This document shows, piece by piece, positions 5,464-5,640 of a DNA stretch of 5,640 nt; positions within the stretch are counted from its first letter, which is position 1, and every line of letters starts with the position of its first letter. Under the pieces are notes generated by a model. That model made no database searches. It saw nothing but the letters and a program-made list of their open reading frames with translations, and was not told the origin of the DNA. The position numbers were made by a program, and so were the translations under genes. Location of the stretch: the NCBI GenBank assembly GCA_021790415.1, contig JAJYDZ010000139.1:1-5640 (forward strand). Direction: 5' to 3'. The stretch comes from Thermoplasmata archaeon. GTDB lineage: Archaea; Thermoplasmatota; Thermoplasmata; Thermoplasmatales; Thermoplasmataceae.

Positions 5464-5640
5464 ATGTCCAAACAATTTACCTTCATGCCATATGATGATA
5501 ATGAAAAATTGATGGATCAGGTTGGAATGCTTGTTGGACTCCTCAATTCGGATGATGACAGAATATTAAAACTTGCAAAAGTTCAATTGATACAGTTGGA
5601 AAAAAAACATTGCCAATTCTTAAGGTTGTCCTCGACGACA
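5464..5640 (+). CDS. HEAT-repeat-like protein, partial at window end, with a probable frame break
   Basis: The frame from ATG 5464 is open to the window end (59 codons) but appears to be right only up to the run of eight A at 5600-5607. Before it, VGMLVGLLNSDDDRILKLAK (20-39) and VQLIQLEKK (40-48) look like helix A and helix B of a HEAT repeat. In the direct frame the text then turns into HCQFLRLSSTT. In the -1 frame it reads TLPILKVVLDD, an excellent continuation of a HEAT repeat (lP-L---L-D). One A appears to be missing from the run, or the ribosome or polymerase slips there. HEAT-repeat proteins are helical scaffolds for protein or nucleic-acid partners; no specific role can be assigned from 59 codons. 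There is no clear ribosome-binding site ahead of the ATG. The remainder of the gene lies outside the window. Confidence 0.5.
   Translation, partial: MSKQFTFMPYDDNEKLMDQVGMLVGLLNSDDDRILKLAKVQLIQLEKKHCQFLRLSSTT

Overview
The window looks like an accessory, defence-island-like stretch of an AT-rich archaeal chromosome, most likely an acidophilic Thermoplasmata relative. The domain call rests on BRE/TATA-like elements placed 20-30 bases ahead of starts, apparently leaderless genes, frequent TTG starts and no convincing Shine-Dalgarno sites. The order-level call is inference; no RNA gene or housekeeping marker is present to confirm it.

Layout, left to right. (1) 120-413, minus: the 3' part of a carboxymuconolactone decarboxylase/AhpD-like gene, broken by two in-frame stops and cut off just after its lost CxxC site. 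(2) 435-1109, plus: an AbiV-like HEPN protein lacking about its first 20-25 residues. The two genes are back to back and both lost their 5' ends at the same point, which marks a deletion or recombination junction. (3) 1220-1600, plus: a small glycine-rich protein gene with a well-placed TATA box but an amber codon at codon 18. (4) 1608-2885, minus: a five-helix membrane protein with a 210-residue soluble tail, converging on (3) with a 7-base gap; its promoter region carries a 26-base palindrome. (5) 3352-4415, plus: an inactivated transposase with a Cys-His motif, carrying a stop, a frameshift and a probable loss of its first catalytic Asp. (6) 4521-5246, minus: a second, complete AbiV-like protein. 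(7) 5464-5640, plus, running off the window: a HEAT-repeat-like protein whose frame breaks at a run of eight A.

The recurring theme is two divergent AbiV-like (abortive-infection) genes in a region rich in decayed genes and transposon remains. Intact reading frames are limited to the membrane protein, AbiV copy 2 and, with a clipped N-terminus, AbiV copy 1. The convergent small protein/membrane protein pair is the part least explained by known families. No CRISPR array, tRNA, rRNA or replication origin was seen.
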